Source: Anthonomus grandis grandis (taxonomy: Eukaryota; Arthropoda; Insecta; Coleoptera; Curculionidae). Taken from it: a stretch of DNA of 64,000 nt. The notes below the pieces were generated by a model, which made no database searches, was not told where the DNA came from, and was given only the letters and a program-made list of their open reading frames with translations. Numbering within the stretch: position 1 is the stretch's first letter; the number at the start of each line of letters is the position of its first letter. Location of the stretch: contig NC_065549.1 of assembly GCF_022605725.1 (NCBI RefSeq), positions 31,945,690 to 32,009,689 of the forward strand, given 5' to 3'. Positions 45,640-57,309 of this stretch are shown in pieces. A program made the position numbers and the translations under genes.

Positions 45640-46665
45640 ACCTTGAAATGCAAGTTGCAATGATTCTTTCCTTTAAATGATCCTCATTTAAAATCGAAAC
45701 CATATACACAAAGTCTTTCATACATCCCCAGACTGAAAAATCCAATAGTGTAAGGTCGGGCGAACGGGGTGGCCACAGAACAGGAGCATCTCGACCCCGA
45801 TAAATCCAGCGATTAGGAAATACTTGATGTAAATAGTTCCTAACATTTCCTAACATTTATAGCAAAATGAACCGGAGCACCGTCGAGTTAAAATCAAAGA
45901 TTTTGTCTTAAATTTAGAGGTAAATCATCAAGCAAATCGGGCAGTATTTCTTGTAGAAACAACAGAAATGAATCACCAGTCAAATTACCTGGTAAAATGA
46001 CAGGTCCTAAAAGAAAATTATCTACAACAACTGCCTACACTTTACTTGATGATGTGTCTCAACTATGGCCGTCCTCCGCAAGATATGGATATTTGTCATG
46101 CCGTTTCTCGTCAACGTGGTTTCGTCAGTAAACAGAATCGCCCTTATAAAATCCACATTTCTATTATTCGTTTCATATAATCATCTACAAAAAGCAAGTC
46201 TTGCCTCGGGATCGTCGGGTAAAAGACCTTGTACTTTTTGAAAATTAAATGGGTAAAGTTGTTGACTCTGTAAAATATTGTGTCTCGGTTTTCCCAATAT
46301 TTCTCACCCGTTCAGCCAAAACCCTAGTACTAATGTTTGGTGATTCTTCGACAATTCTTAAACTATATTCGTCTTACCCTGGTTGAACCGCACGTGGTCG
46401 GCCGCAATTACCCTTCCGTCTTTCGCTGAAACTTAGTCTTAAGCGGTTACTCAAATTTTAAAAAATATTTTCTTTTGGGATGAAATCTGTTTAGGAATGT
46501 TTGGGCATAGCGTCAAGCGGCTAAACTAACATTGGAATCACATTTTCCTAGTTGAGAATTGACAGGTATTTACTATTTACAATAATATTTAAAACTTACC
46601 AAACATTATAACAATATCTGCCAATTCGGAAAAGTGTACGTTTCTTGGTTTATGGGCCATTATGG
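45640..46665 (-). pseudogene. mariner-like transposase pseudogene
   Basis: Degraded minus-strand transposase. A start-like MAHKPRNVHFSEL lies at 46661. PFNFQKVQGLLPDDPEARL follows near 46250, with the first Asp in AILFTDETTLTRNG near 46110. The last block is well kept in an open frame at 45856-45640: IYRGRDAPVLWPPRSPDLTL and FSVWGCMKDFVY, with the third acidic position. The second Asp region is lost between about 46000 and 45860. It is similar in type to the relic at 19590-20440. Confidence 0.75.
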
Positions 46666-46979
46666 CTTTATAAGTTGTAAGAAATCACACCAAATACAAA
46701 TATGTAATTAAAAAATGTAGATTTATTTAAGAGCAATCATCAGCACGTGACTTTGCCTGAAATGGATTTAACGCGCTTTATCGGGAAGGTGAGCATTTGG
46801 CAACAACGCATCGCTAAAGCAAAGCAGAACACTGTTCGTCTCGCAGCAGACGGGTCAATGTTACCAGAGTGATTCATCGGGAGGAACCGATTCGTGCATT
46901 TTTCAGTTTGCATGCGGTTGGACTTTTTTGCGTTTACTAACAAATAAGTCGCACGCGTATTTTGGTATTTCACGACTTT

Positions 46980-47516
46980 TGTCTCAGTAAAGAAAATAAA
47001 ATTTTTGTATAAGTTGAATCAAAATATCCTCATGTTCCTCTGGTAATACAGTTTATTCACTATTCAAATCAACGGCTCTTTCCATCATTTCAAAACAAAA
47101 TGCCATTCTTCGCTCTTCATCTCCTTCCTGCAACTCTTGATGTTTTTCGAATTATACGAATAATATTTGTGTTTTTTTTAAGTGCGCAATACCGTTGTAT
47201 GTTGTTTATTTACCTCTTGCCCAAGAACCCTCGTACCAACCATCTTGCTTTCCTCCACACTCAGTAGAATATTAAGATCTCTGTTCTCTCTTTCTTCGGC
47301 TCTATTTTCGATATCCTGAGTTGAACATTTACAATTATTTATTACGGTACCTTTGGACTCATTGACAACACGTTTAATAGTTGAAATGGACGGAATGGGC
47401 TTGGTGGGGAAATAAACTGAAAACATTTCAGATACTACTCTAAAACTGTTTCCTACATAACGCCACTTAATTATGGATATTTTTTTGTCGATTGAATAAT
47501 TCATACTTGTTTTCAA
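46980..47516 (-). pseudogene. mariner-like transposase N-terminal relic
   Basis: From ATG at 47516 the frame shows the DUF4817-type helix-turn-helix layout (SIDKKISIIKWRYVGNSFRV, PIPSISTIKRVVNES). It continues with VLGQEVNKQHTTVLRTLKKH-like sequence past the stop at 47178 and fragments matching the pre-catalytic region near 47110-47060. No catalytic residues are recognised downstream. It differs in sequence from the neighbouring relic and is probably a separate insertion. Confidence 0.65.
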
Positions 47517-49504
47517 ATATCGACTGTCACTGATTTATTGACACTTTTCTTCACGTCAGTGACAATATTCACTTTACTGGTGCCCGTTTGGTTTGACCTG
47601 AACTGAAAATTTGCTAATTTTGCAATTACATTTAATTAAATAATTCAAGATTAGCTTATTAACATTTTTTGAAACTTTGCACAAGGCTTTGCCAGATTGG
47701 TCTCTTCAAAAAGTTATTTTAAATTTTTTCTATATAATGTACAGGGGAGCCAATAATTGACCCCCTTAAAATTTACATGGGTTTTTCTATGTTCCGCTCG
47801 GCGACGCACCACCCGGTATATATAAATCTGTATTATTGCATGGCTTATAACGATGGCCATTTTCAGTATTTGTTGGACTAGTATTTATGTATGATTGTTG
47901 TAAATTAATAAGTCGATAAAGAATTGCGATTTAATACAGTTTTTCCAAACACCCAACATTTAATACACGTTTTCCAAAAAACTATATTAAATGTTAAAAT
48001 AGTCAATAGTTTGAGAACTGCTGAAGTAAAATCCTTTAAATTAGGTGTAGGCGTAAAGAAAATCAAAAGACCTCTCAAACAAGGTATAACTCAAGCCACT
48101 ATTCCATTTAAAATTTAGGTTAGGAGAGGTTAGTTCCACCCTGGCTAAGGGATGACAGATAGGGGTGGTATTATACTCTGAAAATGTTTCCTCGTGGTAA
48201 ACTCAATTGACGGGTCCGAGCGTTTTCTTTTTAAAATCTTTACGAGCCCGACTTAGCCGTTTCGTTTAGCCACCCTGTATATACAGCTCTCGTCAAAGAG
48301 AAATAAAAAAATAAATAAATATTAATTTCTTTTAATGTTAATCACCTTTAAATATGCCTTCTTAAACAGTTCTTAGCAATCAGAATACAAAAAATAAATT
48401 ATGACATACGCGTGAGCCTCATCAAAGGGGCATAAAATAAACCCCAAGTTCAATTAATTTAAAAAAAATGTGTGTCTGTGTTTTGAACTCGTTACACTTA
48501 TTTTTTTTGTGTTTATGGATGTTGTGTGTACTTATAATGACGTAGGTACATGTTTTAGAACAAGCTGTATAAAATATAAGACAATATTAAACAGTTATAT
48601 AAGTATACAAAAATGTAAAAAATTATAATACAACGAAGTGGCATATTCTAATGAAAATAGAAAAACCAAACAAATGTAATACAAAAATTGTCATTTACAA
48701 CTCAAGTTCTAGATGGGTTTCGAATTTCCATGCCTCTATTATGCCTAGGATCTATGATTCTACAGGCAGTAGACATTTAAAATAAAAAATATTTATTTTT
48801 CTATCATTTTTTCATTCCAAAATGAATCATTTATTTTCAGTTATATATAAATAGTAAAAGCAATGTGGCATTTTTATTCCATATTTGCAGCCATTCTAGG
48901 CCTAAACTGATCCTTTTTTGGCTTCCTTTTTCACATTCAAACATTTCAATTTTGCATAATATTGAATTATTGCTGTTGACCAGTAGCCGATACCGCGGCG
49001 AACAAGCGTCGCGCGTTTCTTGATTTGATTCATGCTAGCCCGGCCGTGCGTTGTTGCCATATGATATTAAACTTATCGGCGGTTCAAGAAATTATAAGAA
49101 AAATGCCTGAGTTTTGTATTTCCATTCTCAAAGGTTTATTATTATTTTTTTTGAAATGGTTTTTTAATATAATGTTTCTAAAATCGATGTATCTAGAGAC
49201 GTATGGAAAGGTTTTTTTATTTATCTTTTTGGTTTTTAAATAAAAAATCAAAATTTTAGAAATTTGAAAAACTGGCACCTATCAACTCTTGACAAAAATA
49301 TATACATTTCATTAGTGAAAACCGCATTAAAAAATATTGTAAAATAAAAAAGTTATCCAGGAAACAGAAATTTATGGGTGAATAATCCTCTTAAGGAGTA
49401 ATTGAGAAGCTTGTTAAGAACGTCAGAAGCGTTTAAATTTATTACTTTGACAGTACGTGAAAAGTTGGTGATGCCCGAGGTCAGCCAATTTATTTAGAAA
49501 GAAG
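47517..49504. other. mostly unrecognised; possible degenerate MITE at 47741-48287
   Basis: Two spots look like ends of a small transposon: TACAGGGGAGCCAATAATTG at 47739 and, inverted, TTCGTTTAGCCACCCTGTA at 48267-48285. The match is weak. A GC-rich block at 48970-49050 (CGATACCGCGGCGAACAAGC) is not recognised. Confidence 0.4.
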
Positions 49505-49950
49505 TATCGAGATTTTAAAGTTACGTTATCTCATAAACGGACTCTCAGGTCGGCATTTACTAAGAATACTTTTTTTACAGGGAAAGATTAGATAATTTGA
49601 ATTTTTTACTTAAACTTTATTATACAGTAGTACAAAAAAGTTTTGGTATTTTTAACACATGCAATATATCGCAGGTGGCGCCCTCTACAAGGTATAGCGA
49701 ATCTGTGAACGGATTTGAATTTCTCGTTTTAAAAAACCCCCATCACACCAAATTTTATTTTAATATCTTATGAAATACTCGACTTACTTACACTCTTATT
49801 CTCATACGTTTACAAAAAACGATTTTATATTTCTCATTTTGGCGCCTTTTATATTGAATACCGAGCGCCCAATTAAAAAATGGCATAACGAAAGTTGCAT
49901 TATTTTGGTCCACCCTATATGTGGCCGATGGATTGGCCTTCTTTTTCCGG
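49505..49950. repeat. ~300-bp repeat, right copy, possibly containing a MITE
   Basis: 49505-49795 is the inverted partner of 45150-45460. Within and beyond it, 49627-49949 begins CAGTAGTACAAAAAAG after TA and ends CCGGACACCCTG before TA. It could therefore be a ~320-bp mariner-related MITE, though its ends match each other only loosely. Confidence 0.65.
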
Positions 49951-50339
49951 ACACCCTGTATAAATAAAATATGATATTTTCTAAAAATACATTATTGTTA
50001 TTCGTTGCGTTGCACTTTATTTCCGAAATATCAACGATCGATGTTACTGCTGATGTTGCATCACAAGGTCGGCTTGTATTTATGTTTTGAGCATGTCACG
50101 ACCCATGTTTTCTAGGTCGACCCATGCTAAATAGGGCATCTCTGTTTCCTGGCGGACATCAGGTATCGTCCCGGTAATCCACGGATAATCACCGCCTCCG
50201 ATTTTCCAGAAATACTTCGCCAAGTCATTAGGTCACAGCGCAAAGGTGAACCAAGTCGAATAACAATAAATGACACTAATTATAATACTTGAATACTTAA
50301 AAATATCACATAAAACCTTAAAAAACTTACTACACTCAT
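49951..50339. other. spacer with GC-richer block
   Basis: 49990-50245 is less AT-rich than its surroundings but has no recognised domain or repeat. Confidence 0.45.
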
Positions 50340-51600
50340 TAATTAAAAAAAAAATCTCAATACCTCTTTAAACCAATTAAAATTATCACAGTTTTTAATA
50401 TTTGTAGGCAAATTATTATATTCAATTAAGCCTATGTTAAGAATTGAGTTAAGCATTTGGACCGTATTACATCTCTTGACCAGGATGAAGTCTGTACGAT
50501 TTTTTGTATAGTAATTATGTACACCTGAAAAAATTATCAACTCTTTACATATGTATTTCGTCAGCATTTATTGTTTTAATTTAAAAATAAATAGATAGAC
50601 ATTATACTTAATTTTGTTGGCTTACAGAGATCATATCTAGAACACGTAACATGGATAAAACAGGTGTATATCGATTACAACTTAAGATCAGTCTTATTGC
50701 CCTATTTTGCATTTCTTTAAGCAAATATATCTCATAACGTGGAAAGCGTTGATTGAAGAGGCGATTCCCTTTTCAATCAACGGTGGAAAGTTAAACAATC
50801 AAGTGAAGCAGTATTGTGGTTGGGGAAGAGCAATGGCATTATAAAGCAATAATTTTGTGCGCAGCGATAATTCTTGTCAAGAAACCAACTTTTTTCGAAA
50901 TTTTCCCTGTTACATGATCTGCATGCGCATGAAATTTTAAGTTGACGTCAAGAATTGTGCCCAAGTACTTAATTTATCTTTCATACGAAATCTTCTCCCC
51001 AATAACAGTAATCTTCATATCGCCAACCTTTACAGAATCCACCTAAGAGTTTTTACCAAAAATGCAGTTTCAATTTCTTTGCTTTTAAACTCAATTTATT
51101 ATCGCAGAACCAGTTAAATAATAATTATTTAGTTCAATGTTTATGTCCTGCTGCATCTAAAGGATAAATATATATCATTATGTCATCAGAAAATAGCACT
51201 ACTTTACAATTTTGAGTTACACGTACCATATCATTAATATATAATAAAAACAGTAAAGGACCTAAAACTGTTCCTTGTGGCACATATTATGTTTGATATT
51301 AATACTTTTAGATACACTATTTTTATATCTAACACATTGAGTCCTAGTAGAAAAGTAAGACTAAAACCACCTGAAAACATAATTTCTTATTCTCAAATGC
51401 TCTAATTTTCTAATTAAAATTTTCCTATTGACTGTTTCAAATTCTCTTTTAAAATCTAAAAATACAGCTAAAACGAGGATATTAGAGTCTAGGGCTTTGA
51501 GAAAATTATTAGCTATACCTATAAGAACAGACTTACATGAGTGATTTTCACGAAAGCCTGATTGGACCGGGACAATCAATTTATTATTTAATATAAGATA
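50340..51600 (-). pseudogene. LINE RT relic (jockey/CR1-like)
   Basis: Minus-strand RT. At 51579-51361 it has VPVQSGFRENHSCKSVLIGI and VLAVFLDFKREFETVNRKIL (first Asp motif with Lys-Arg-Glu in place of the usual KAFD). Near 51250 come a VLGPLLFLLYINDM box and FSDDIMIYI (degenerate YADD). The C-terminal stretch at 50567-50343 (NTVQMLNSILNIGLIEYNNLP) matches LINE tails. Many frameshifts lie between. The 5' part is missing. Confidence 0.78.
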
Positions 51601-53616
51601 AAAGATTTATAGAATTTCAATACAAATAATTTAATATATTTATAATTTTATTTAAAAAAACCTCATACATACATTTTTATCTTTTGAAACGTTTTCAAAA
51701 TAATATACAAAATACGACTATGACCTACTTATTTTTTTTCTTACCCCACAAATATTTATTGTGCATTTTTGAAGTTAACTTACCTTGACTAGACTAATAT
51801 TTGTTAATTTTATTTACCGAATGACTGTAAAACGGCAGACGCCGTAATATTCAGTTCTTCGACCGCTTACATCGTTTGCCTAAAATGTCAATGGCAGTCT
51901 CAGAAATGATGAATAAGTTAAGGAACAGTGTTTGACGACTCTAAGTGTAATGACTAGGCTTTTCAAGTAATGACATATTCCATCGATTACCTACATTATA
52001 TTTTTACTTTAATACATAGTTAATTTCTTGTCCATAAAAGTTCAATCTCAATAAAAACTAAGTGTAATTCATGTGGATGAAATTCATCATAAAAAAAGTG
52101 CAAGTTTATATCTGTTAAATAGATTTTATTTTAAATAATTCAAAAACATAATCTTTGTATTAGTCGTGTCACAAACTACTAAGAAATAACAATTTTGAAA
52201 ACAATGTTTGGAAAAGGAGTACAATGATTTTAAAAAGTTACATAACGATTTAGTAGGACTATTCGATTTAGATAAAGAGCTTAATATCAATGGTAATATA
52301 AGAAAGCAAGTTGCATTAAATAATTTTAAAATTAATGTCATGTTGCGAAATCTAACTGATGCAAACATGTTAGTAGTTCACGAAAATTTTTCTCTTGCAA
52401 ACGTGAAAAAGTTTTTAATCCCTTATATACTTAATTAAATATATATCTTTTGTTAATACAAATTTTAAAACAGTCTTTTAAAAACTACCAGATTAAAAAG
52501 TGTAAAAAACTACACACTATTATTAATTAAATACTGCTTCTTCTTTAAAATAAAAATGGAATTTCTTAAATTGCTTTAATGAAAATAAAGTTGCTTTGTA
52601 TACCTTACGATTTCCAACTAATCAATAGTGGTTTTCTTTGTTTAATATGTTACTTCAAAGAATTGATTATTGAACCAGAACTATTTTTAGAATAGAGTTT
52701 AGTACAGATAAACTTCAAAAATACAAATACTTACTTGAATTTCGTCAAAATCATTATCAAAACTTAGGATCACTATATATTATATCTCCTCATAATATAC
52801 CTTCGTATAAATCTAAAAAAACACAAAGCTAAAAAGTAAAAGAAAAAGTAAACTAAAGAAAGAAATTATCGTAATCATACTTTAATTTACTTTTTGCCGT
52901 TTAAAGAGGATATCAGTCCCATCTAAAATACTCAAAAAAGTAGCTGGAACTATGAAACAAATAAACGGTGCATGTCTATCCTTAAAGTTAATTTACCAAT
53001 ATCATTTTTTAATACTGATGTTTTTTCTGATTTTGATATGTTTTCGCAAATTTTAAAATCAAAGGTTACAGGATTTTTTAAAAAAATAGAAAAATCATGA
53101 AATTCGCCTTTCAAGTCTAAAAACTTACCCAGATTAGGCCTTTTTGTAATAGTTTACTGTCTGATCTTCTCGCCTATGTAATTAAAACCTGTTCTTCTGT
53201 AATTTCTGTTAAGCAAGTTTTCGCTTTTACTGATTCTTGCCAGCCCCACCATTGTAAGACCTCTTTATCGGAAATCGAGAATGTTGCATCGAGGAGAGCA
53301 TTCTTAATGTACCATGGTTTTATGATTCTACATTAGATAACTGTCGATGGCTTCATTTACCTAAATCTGAAAAAATAAAAACAGCCAATACCTATTTAAA
53401 AAATTCTTACTTCATACTCAATTCTCAAACCACAGCTAAAAAATCCTGAATTCGAGAGTTTATATCGACCGTCCTGTTACAATAATAATTATATTTAGTT
53501 TCTTATTAAATACTCCCCATATCTCACAACAAAACTCTACACTGAGTTAATTTTAAAATTAAAAGCATCTTAAAAAATCTCATCATCAAAATCATCTTAA
53601 AAAATGCCCCGAAAAC
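51601..53616. other. AT-rich sequence with a few undetermined open frames
   Basis: 52208-52438 (+) encodes 76 residues (KKLHNDLVGLFDLDKELNIN) without a known motif. 52950-53440 (+) has several short coding-like stretches that I cannot assign. No element ends were seen. Confidence 0.45.
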
Positions 53617-53762
53617 GTTACAATATTGAAAGACTAGAATTAGTAAACAACAACTTTGTTTGAGTTAAACATGTCGATGGTCAAGCGCACAAATGTTGTA
53701 AGTGCAATTTTTAAAAAAATTAGATATTTCCACCAAACCTATTAAAATTTTGTTAAATCTTA

Positions 53763-53890
53763 TATGCACAAAGGTGGTAAGTCAAAAATAGGTATTTAGC
53801 CTACTAGCGCCATCGTACATATGTGGCAGATACTTTTAACGCGCAGATTTCTGCAACACATATGTGACAAATGCACTTATCACCTTTGTA
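53763..53890. repeat. subterminal repeats resembling the TIR core
   Basis: GCACAAAGGTGGTAAGTCAA (53763) and, inverted, GCACTTATCACCTTTGTA (53873-53890) resemble the TIR core GCACAAATGTTGTAAGTGCA. Between them ACATATGTGGCA and CACATATGTGACA repeat. They may be additional transposase-binding sites. Confidence 0.6.
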
Positions 53891-54066
53891 CTTTTTATTA
53901 AAGCATGGCAAATGTGTTTAGTGTTTAGTTTTTAGTTAGTTTTTTGTTTTTATTATACCGGCAAGGCGTGTGCTACCTTTGGTGTTTATGATTATTATAT
54001 TAGAATACAAAGTAAATCGCAGTATATTATATTCGTACATTGTCATCATAGTAATAATAACATGAA

Positions 54067-54124
54067 ATGGGTTCGGGTACTAAAAAAATATTTGAGGTTT
54101 TGAAACAAGTTCAGAGGCGAAGTG
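54067..54124 (+). CDS. transposase-like gene, exon 1
   Basis: Nineteen codons and one base from the ATG at 54067 (MGSGTKKIFEVLKQVQRRS), ending at a strong donor GTAAGT (54125). The splice to 54500 keeps the frame. An in-frame start is absent upstream; the nearby ATG at 54062 is in another frame. Confidence 0.65.
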
Positions 54125-54499
54125 GTAAGTATTGATCTATAAAATAATTTATAATATTTTTTAACATTTAATTTCAATAATAATTGTATATAATATTAAG
54201 CAATACATGGTTTTCAAGGTTTTTGTTTTTTCAAAATTTTGTATATTCTCTTCTAGCCAGTAAATTACTTCATACTCCAGAAAATAATAAATTGAGGACA
54301 ATTTTTTTACTTAACTCTTAAATTATAGTTTAACCAGAGTTATGTTCCTTTATCCATCGGCTATAGGTAATAAAAAATGTAAAGAAAGTATTATAAAAAA
54401 AAGTATTATACCTAATCAGAAATAACCTTTTAGTCTTAAAATTATGGTCAATTTTTTTAGTGCATTTATATTTGTTTTTAAATTTCCTGATATTTTTAG

Positions 54500-54586
54500 A
54501 TAATATGGATTTACATTTTAATATTGACCCTCCTAATAAAGAGCCCTCAGATCCAAGCCCTCAGGGCCAAGAGCAGTCCAATAAAG
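54500..54586 (+). CDS. transposase-like gene, exon 2
   Basis: 87 bp between acceptor TATTTTTAG (54491-54499) and donor GTAAAA (54587). It encodes NMDLHFNIDPPNKEPSDPSP, acidic and Pro/Ser-rich, and joins exons 1 and 3 in phase. Intron 1 is 375 bp and intron 2 is 88 bp with a T-rich acceptor tract (TTTTTTTGTTTTAG). Confidence 0.65.
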
Positions 54587-54674
54587 GTAAAAAATGATGT
54601 AAAAATAGCTTAGAAAATTGTCTCAAAGTTTCTTGAGTATGTCGTATGTTATGGCTGGCTTTTTTTTGTTTTAG

Positions 54675-56880
54675 ATGAAGAGCCTAGAATGGATTATGAC
54701 AGCAACGTTTATCAGGTTGATACTGCACAAAGTGTTAGTGATTCTGATGAATCTGATCCTTTTGCTTGTTCTGGAAGCTCTTATCAACCATCGTCATCAG
54801 AACATGATATAACTGATCCTGAAACAGAGGATGAAAACCATCAGGATGTTATTAAAAAAACGAAGACGTCAAAAGGCAAACAAGGCTCTTTGGAAACGAT
54901 CTGTTGTTAAAGACCTAAGGTTTAGTGGAAAAAAATACGTAAACCGTGCTGGAAAAGAAATTGCAGAAAAAATACCGAAAACTGTTGATTGCTCCAAGTG
55001 TCGGTACAGATGTAGCACAATTTTTTCGGAAAACGAAAGAGAATTAATATGCAAAGAGTATTATAACTTAGCCAATTATAAGCGACAAAAAATGCATTTG
55101 AGTTCTTTAATGGAAAATGTACCAGTTCAAAGAAAGAAAAATAACACTTAAAAAAAATCCGGAAAACCTCTAGAATTTACTATTTAAAACAAGCAGAAAA
55201 AAGATATCGTATGTGTTTAAAATTCTTTTGCGCTACATTTGCTATATCACATCGAAGTGTAGAGAAATGTGCAGAATCAATTAGTGAAACTGGCCTTTAC
55301 GTTGGTTATGATAGAACGGAGGATTGAAAAGCACACAATGTTACTTCTGATCAGGACAAACAGCATGTAAAAGACCATATCAATTCCTTTCCGAGAATTG
55401 AGTCGCACTATTGCAGGAGGGATTCCTCTAAGCAATATCTATCTCCTGAACTTAACATTTCGGCAATGTATCGACTATATAAAGACTGGTGTGCAACTCA
55501 AAATTTAAAAAGTGTTTCTCAGTTTGTCTATGAAAAAATATTTCGCTCCTTCGATCCTACCCTAGCTTTTTATAAACCAAAAAAAGACCAGTGCTCAGTT
55601 TGTAATGAATTTTTGGCGGCAAAAGACAAAGATCCACTTAGACATGAAAGAGCAAGATAAAAAAAAGCTGTTTCAGAAAAAGGTGTTAGAAAAGGTGTAT
55701 TTTATAACCAATACATCACAAAACCACATATAACTAATAACAATATAAAATTTACATTTGAGCACGCCATACTTTATTATATATTTTTTCTACTTTCACA
55801 ACGTATTAAACATTAATAATATTATTTTTTATTTAAAGTATACGGATAAAATTGAACATGTTCGAAATCGTTGTCGTTTTAACCAATAATTATAGAAAAG
55901 TGACAGGGCTACAGAATAGACATATCTAAAAAAATAATACTACAAATAATAAACCTTTAGAGCTAGTCCTTTTGACCTTCAGGCTATTTTGCTTATTCTC
56001 TATGCTGGTGATTGTCAGATATATTATAAACAACACTTAAATGCATATAATTTTACGATTTATGACAGTTCGACACGTGATGGTTATTGCTATGTTTGGG
56101 ATGAAACCCATGGTAGTAAAGGAAGCTCAGAAATAGGTACATGCCTTCTAAAGTACATACAAAGCTTGCCTAATACGGTAGAGCACTTATCATCTTTTTC
56201 AGATACTGCTGGTGGTCAGAATCGCAACAAGTTTGTGACTACAGCGATGCTTTCCGCAGTTAATAAAATTGATCATCTTAAAATAATAGACCTTAAATTT
56301 ATGGAATCTGGTTATTCTTCTGTCGGTCATCTGGAAGCAGATTCCATGCACTCCACAATCGAACGAGCGAGAGCCCTCAAAAAAATGTATAATACACGAG
56401 AATGGTGTCTACTAATATCTACTGCTAGATTAAAACCAAAACCCTACCAAGTCGAAAATCTAAAATATTCAGATTTTTTTGATTTGCAACAACTAACTAA
56501 CGGTGTTATTATTAACACTTCCGTAAACACTAACGGAGAGAAAGTTTCGTGGATGCGTATAAAATGGATACGCTTGAAAAAGAGCAAACCCTTTATTATA
56601 CAATATAAATATGACCTATGTTCTGATTTTTTTTGAATTCGATATTACAGTTAACAGAAGGCGGTCGGGTCAAAAAACTGATTTGAATTCTTCTGAACTA
56701 AAAAGCAAATACAAATCACAACTTGCAGTATCAGAAAAGAAAAAGAAAGATCTTCTTTATCTGCTTGGCAAAAAAATTATTTCAGAAGACTATACTGATT
56801 TTATTCAGAACATCCCTTCAACAAACAATACCACAAAATTAGCAATCCATACCATTCCATCAGACTCAGACAAAGATTAA
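54675..56880 (+). pseudogene. transposase-like gene, main part (RNase H-fold candidate), several lesions
   Basis: This is probably the transposase of the surrounding element. In order: a Ser/Asp/Glu-rich N-terminal region (SDSDESDPFACSGSS), a frameshift near 54880, then WKRSVVKDLRFSGKKYVN and a Cys cluster (CSKCRYRCSTIF). A frameshift follows at about 55150, then YYLKQAEKRYRMCLKFFCA, a TGA near 55326, VKDHINSFPRIESHYCRRD and KKDQCSVCNEF. A gap or intron lies at 55660-55970. Next come PFDLQAILLILYAGD (candidate first Asp), CYVWDETHGSKGSSE, FSDTAGGQNRNKFVT (second Asp), GHLEADSMHSTIERA (candidate Glu) and a C-terminal KKKDLLYLLGKKI. The same ordered blocks occur in a widespread uncharacterised protein family of insects. 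The acidic triad is my inference. Confidence 0.7.
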
Positions 56881-57219
56881 TTTATGTTTTTTTTTATGTT
56901 ACTAATATTATTACTAGTTGCTCAATAATTATTTTTTTTTTGGATTTGGTAGTATTTATGTTTATCAATGCCCATTTACTATAATGTACAGTTGAATTTA
57001 TTTTTTGTAACAAATCTTATAAAACCATAAATTAAATTTTTTTAATTCTCGAAAATTTCAATTTTGCACTTACAACATTTGTGCTCTTGACCATCGATGT
57101 GCTCAGGGGCAAAGGGGGTGTTTTGTTTCCAAATATATTCACCGATTCTCTGTTGTCAAGTTTACACACATTTTCAAAAGAGAAAATTTTCAGCTATATA
57201 ATAACACATATAATATTTT

Positions 57220-57309
57220 TTTTATAAAAGGTAAAAACATGAAATCTACAGCATCGATTTGTAGTAGATAGATTGATCTGTAGATTTCGTGTTTTTACCT
57301 TTTATAAAA
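57220..57309. repeat. 31-bp inverted repeat hairpin
   Basis: Arms 57220-57250 and 57279-57309 are inverted copies with one mismatch (ends TTTTATAAAAGGTAAAAACA). The 28-base loop contains GATTTGTAG/TAGATAGATT repeats. Found in copy B only, not in copy A, so it is either an insertion or part of what copy A lost. Confidence 0.85.

Larger units (their letters stand above)
53675..57096 (+). mobile_element. 3.42-kb DNA transposon with 4-bp ATGT duplication and multi-exon transposase-like gene
   Basis: Terminal inverted repeats of about 34 bp: CGATGGTCAAGCGCACAAAT at left; reverse complement of right end CGATGGTCAAGAGCACAAAT. Both continue GTTGTAAGTGCAA. ATGT flanks both sides (53671-53674 and 57097-57100). 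A 2-bp TG duplication with one more TIR base is also possible because the junction is partly palindromic. Copy A of the host MITE shows the site unoccupied. One gene on the plus strand fills 54067-56880. The superfamily is not certain; a 4-bp duplication is what is reported for Sola elements. Confidence 0.88.

Noticed and set aside
47739..48287. Complete MITE with TA duplications
   Set aside because: End similarity (CAGGGGAGCCAA against CAGGGTGGCTAA) is too weak by eye; kept only as a possibility in the spacer entry.
54067..56880. Host gene rather than transposon gene
   Set aside because: It lies wholly between matched inverted repeats with a target duplication, and the site is empty in the sister MITE, so it moved with the element.
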